Shown piece by piece: positions 63,251 to 64,000 of a DNA stretch of 64,000 nt (its first letter is position 1; every line of letters starts with the position of its first letter). Made by a program: the position numbers and the translations under genes. The stretch is taken from the NCBI GenBank assembly GCA_001725415.1, contig MEGH01000002.1:1-64000 (forward strand), given 5' to 3'. Source of the DNA: Pseudonocardia sp. SCN 73-27. GTDB lineage: Bacteria; Actinomycetota; Actinomycetes; Mycobacteriales; Pseudonocardiaceae. The notes beneath the pieces were generated by a model that had not been told where the DNA came from, did not search any database, and worked only from the letters and a program-made list of their open reading frames with translations.

Positions 63251-63262
63251 GAAAACGTTTAA
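63251..63262. promoter_or_regulatory. LacI-type operator, site 12
   Basis: GAAAACGTTTAA, 10 of 12 matches, in the same intergenic region, on the side of the plus-strand monooxygenase. Confidence 0.6.
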
Positions 63263-63419
63263 GGCGGTAGCGTCAGGCTCTCGAAGCCGCGATCCACAGC
63301 TGCGGAACCACCGGCGCGAGCCCCGGTATCGGGACGGGCGCGCCGCGGCAGCACAGGCGCCGGTGCGGCCTCACCGCGCGCCGGCCGGTCCGTGCGCAGA
63401 CCCGAAGGGATGACGAGCA

Positions 63420-64000
63420 ATGGGCATCGTGGATGACGACCGCGATCACCCCACCGAGGTGGACGTGATCATCGTCGGTGCAGGTTTCGCAGGCCTCGGA
63501 ATGGCGATCCGGCTGGCCCGATCCGGGGAGCACTCGTTCCTCGTCCTCGAGCGTGGCGCCGACGTGGGTGGAACCTGGCGGGACAACACCTACCCGGGCG
63601 TCGCCTGCGACGTCCCGTCCCACCTGTACTCCTTCTCGTTCCTGCCGAACGCGCGGTGGTCACGGGTGTTCTCCCCGGGCGGGGAGATCCAGGAGTACCT
63701 ACGCAGGGCGGCCGAGGACGAAGGAATCCTGCCGAACGTCCGGCTGAACGCCGACATGCTGGCCGGTACCTGGGACGCGGTGGGGCAACGGTGGACCGTC
63801 ACCACCTCGGGCGGCGTGTACACCGGCCGGTACCTGGTGCTCGCCGCCGGACACCTGGCCGACGAGAAGCTCGCGCAGATCCCGGGCATGGACTCCTTCA
63901 GCGGTGAGCTCTTCCACTCCGCGCGCTGGAACCACGACGTGTCGCTCGAGGGCAAGCGGGTCGGCGTAGTGGGTTCGGGCGCCTCGGCGATCCAGATCGT
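63420..64000 (+). CDS. Baeyer-Villiger-type flavin monooxygenase (partial)
   Basis: First 193 residues of a monooxygenase cut by the window end. The FAD motif is VDVIIVGAGFAGLGMAIRLA, then GADVGGTWRDNTYPGVACDV. The fingerprint FxGxxxHxxxW is present as FSGELFHSARWNHD, and the second Rossmann motif VGVVGSGASAIQIV is canonical, unlike in the paralogue at 35119. ATG 63420 begins shortly before the FAD strand. Operator site 12 upstream puts it in the regulon, so the cluster continues beyond the right edge. Confidence 0.9.
   Translation, partial: MGIVDDDRDHPTEVDVIIVGAGFAGLGMAIRLARSGEHSFLVLERGADVGGTWRDNTYPGVACDVPSHLYSFSFLPNARWSRVFSPGGEIQEYLRRAAEDEGILPNVRLNADMLAGTWDAVGQRWTVTTSGGVYTGRYLVLAAGHLADEKLAQIPGMDSFSGELFHSARWNHDVSLEGKRVGVVGSGASAIQI

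Larger units (their letters stand above)
63117..63419. other. Divergent promoter region, regulator and monooxygenase
   Basis: About 300 bases with operator sites 11 and 12 about 110 bases apart and no protein-like frame. Site 11 is near the regulator gene, site 12 is 158 bases before the monooxygenase ATG. Confidence 0.55.

Overview
The window is very GC-rich with near-saturated third-position G/C. It carries many actinobacterial signatures: a class F-type sortase, a FAS1 lipoprotein, a DevS/DevR-type two-component pair, NDMA-dependent and mycofactocin-type dehydrogenases, and F420/FMN luciferase-like oxidoreductases. A filamentous actinomycete near Pseudonocardiaceae (for example Pseudonocardia) is my best guess from gene content, not from a search. 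I see no tRNA, rRNA, CRISPR array or intact insertion sequence.

Region 1 (0.2-6 kb) holds a sortase-like protein, a large LuxR-family ATPase regulator, a FAS1 lipoprotein and an acyl-CoA dehydrogenase that looks 5'-truncated. Small remnants and three strong hairpin terminators lie between them.

Region 2 (6.9-24 kb) resembles a hypoxia/dormancy island. It has a DevS-like GAF histidine kinase convergent with a DevR-like regulator, a universal-stress-type gene and small membrane proteins. It also has a complete acetyl-phosphate module: phosphoketolase and acetate kinase (overlapping), with phosphate acetyltransferase downstream of an ABC-2 exporter. A good match to the DosR/DevR box sits between two divergent membrane-protein genes at 8.99 kb. 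Two genes here carry multiple apparent frameshifts.

Region 3 (24.5-26.7 kb) is an acyl-CoA dehydrogenase followed by a TetR regulator, with its own palindromes upstream.

Region 4 (26.7-64 kb, running off the right edge) is the main discovery. It is a catabolic supercluster of about 30 genes in about ten transcripts on both strands. Nearly every transcript is preceded by a copy of a 12-bp palindrome close to TTAAACGTTTAA; I count twelve. A LacI-family regulator (62019-63116, minus strand) lies inside the cluster and has a site before its own start. In three promoters the palindrome begins 2-4 bases after a recognisable -10 element. The genes are two Baeyer-Villiger-type flavin monooxygenases, an SMP-30-type lactonase, an HSL-type esterase, two acyl-CoA ligases, a double CoA-transferase and two thiolase-like/DUF35 pairs. 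They also include an enoyl-CoA hydratase, an aldehyde dehydrogenase, an NDMA-type alcohol dehydrogenase, three SDRs, two ACMSD-type amidohydrolases, two luciferase-like enzymes and an APH-type (4-hydroxyacyl-CoA kinase-like) protein. The rest are a gamma-glutamyltransferase, a dedicated RibBA and a branched-chain-type ABC importer whose two permeases and one ATPase are fused in one 909-residue chain. Together they suggest import of an organic acid or alicyclic compound, ketone formation, Baeyer-Villiger oxidation to an ester or lactone, hydrolysis, CoA activation and beta-oxidation/retro-aldol cleavage, with flavin supply built into the regulon. The substrate is not identifiable from sequence alone.
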